Under the pieces are notes generated by a model. That model had not been told where the DNA came from and did no database searches. It saw only the letters and a list, made by a program, of their open reading frames with translations. This document shows positions 13,547 through 14,112 of a DNA stretch of 14,112 nt, one piece after another (position 1 is the first letter of the stretch; each line of letters opens with the position of its first letter). This stretch comes from Thermoplasmata archaeon (lineage in GTDB: Archaea; Thermoplasmatota; Thermoplasmata; Lutacidiplasmatales; UBA184), in contig JAKIWU010000019.1 in assembly GCA_022749905.1 (NCBI GenBank), positions 1 to 14,112 on the forward strand. The letters run 5' to 3'. The position numbers and the translations under genes are program-made.

Positions 13547-14112
13547 TTACCAACTGCAGTATTTCACGACGTAGTTCCAGAACTGATACGCGAGGGCACC
13601 GCCAATTATTGCAGCGATACACGCTATGAAGGCGATGGTGCCGGTGGCTCCACAAATCCCAGCTGCCAATGCAGTGAGTAGGATAACGGACACCAGCCCC
13701 GCGATGTACAATACGCACTCTTCCCAATTGAAACCGCCTCCGGATACTCGATAAGGCATGTCGGTCTTGAGGCCAACGAAGGAATTTGCGGGCTCGCACC
13801 CCCCGTTCGGCTTGCCAGAATCGAATCCCTTGAGACCGTGACCGCCAGGGCCCGCGGGTGGCCCCCCTTGGGGGTAGGAGAATGCGTAGCCCATGCCCAC
13901 AGTGGAGTTGATATTGCGAACGGAGGCCGGACTGTTACTTGCGAATAACGCCAGAGTGGAATTCAGCACCACTTCCTCTGTTCCCCATGCCCTCAGGGTG
14001 GCGTTCGAGCTTGAGGAATAGTTGCTGGCCGAAGTCAGGAGTGCACTGCGGAGGGAACTGATCTGGTTCGACCAACTAGATGTGAAATAGTTTTCGTAGA
14101 AGTCCCCGACCT
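13547..14112 (-). CDS. Secreted-type protein with hydrophobic four-Cys hairpin C terminus (5' truncated)
   Basis: The frame is open to the right edge, giving the last 187 residues. Residues 1-70 are Ser/Thr/Asn-rich with several N-glycosylation sequons (NYS, NAT, NST), as in archaeal extracellular domains. Residues 75-130 are Gly/Pro-rich with one Cys (105). Residues 132-185 form a hydrophobic module with cysteines spaced C-x20-C-x10-C-x20-C (Cys132, 153, 164, 185), ending KYCSW. The two x20 stretches could each be a helix and the glycine-containing x10 the turn, allowing paired disulfides across a helical hairpin. The layout recalls precursors of hydrophobic, Cys-containing archaeal peptides such as halocin C8, but I cannot show homology. 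Otherwise it could be a surface protein anchored by two TM helices. Lower GC than the flank suggests transfer. Confidence 0.65.
   Translation of the reverse strand, partial: VGDFYENYFTSSWSNQISSLRSALLTSASNYSSSSNATLRAWGTEEVVLNSTLALFASNSPASVRNINSTVGMGYAFSYPQGGPPAGPGGHGLKGFDSGKPNGGCEPANSFVGLKTDMPYRVSGGGFNWEECVLYIAGLVSVILLTALAAGICGATGTIAFIACIAAIIGGALAYQFWNYVVKYCSW

Noticed and set aside
13200..13799. Minus-strand frame of 199 codons spanning the two low-GC genes
   Set aside because: His/Arg/Trp-rich product without hydrophobic segments or a start signal. The two alternative frames give coherent membrane/secreted proteins, an SD and a terminator placed correctly.

Overview
The window looks like a chromosomal segment of a high-GC archaeon. 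Evidence for Archaea: an archaeal/eukaryotic-type pheS-pheT pair, an archaeal enolase next to archaeal ribosomal protein uS2, a methylmalonyl-CoA mutase large chain without a B12 domain, a TrmB-like regulator, a family-B DNA polymerase, and TATA-like boxes about 26 nt upstream of start codons (leaderless transcripts). The GC content and gene set would fit a terrestrial Thermoplasmatota lineage, but that placement is inference only.

Layout, left to right. Positions 3-95 are the tail of an apparently secreted protein. The + strand then carries pheS, pheT, mcmA (large subunit), methylmalonyl-CoA epimerase, enolase and rpsB in tight succession with overlaps or gaps of a few bases, except for a promoter placed across the pheT stop codon for mcmA. 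Next come two separately promoted + strand genes: a TrmB-like regulator fused to a Cys-containing V4R-like domain, and a one-TM protein resembling DUF4760. These end tail-to-tail (7 bp apart) against a minus-strand operon.

That minus-strand operon (12774 to 9335) is the most interesting part. It reads: a RecA/RadA-like protein without a recognisable P-loop lysine, a 97-residue helical protein of unknown family, and a PolB2-like family-B polymerase. The polymerase has degenerate exonuclease motif I and HGIVDS in place of YGDTDS. A dead recombinase paralog beside a divergent polymerase resembles bacterial mutasomes (ImuA/ImuB/DnaE2) in logic, and the crenarchaeal PolB2/Dpo2 family is linked to damage tolerance. 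Its upstream region is gene-free for about 470 bp and holds repeated CCGAAA-like motifs, including three 12-bp copies spaced 19-20 bp apart.

Beyond this lies a visibly lower-GC patch (about 13100-14112). It holds two minus-strand genes: a 5'-truncated secreted-type protein ending in a hydrophobic C-x20-C-x10-C-x20-C segment, and a small two-TM membrane protein directly behind it, followed by an oligo-T terminator. The pair could be a membrane-active peptide precursor and its partner or immunity protein. This is a hypothesis, not an identification.

The housekeeping genes supply Phe-tRNA charging, propionyl/methylmalonyl-CoA to succinyl-CoA conversion, glycolysis/gluconeogenesis and ribosome assembly.
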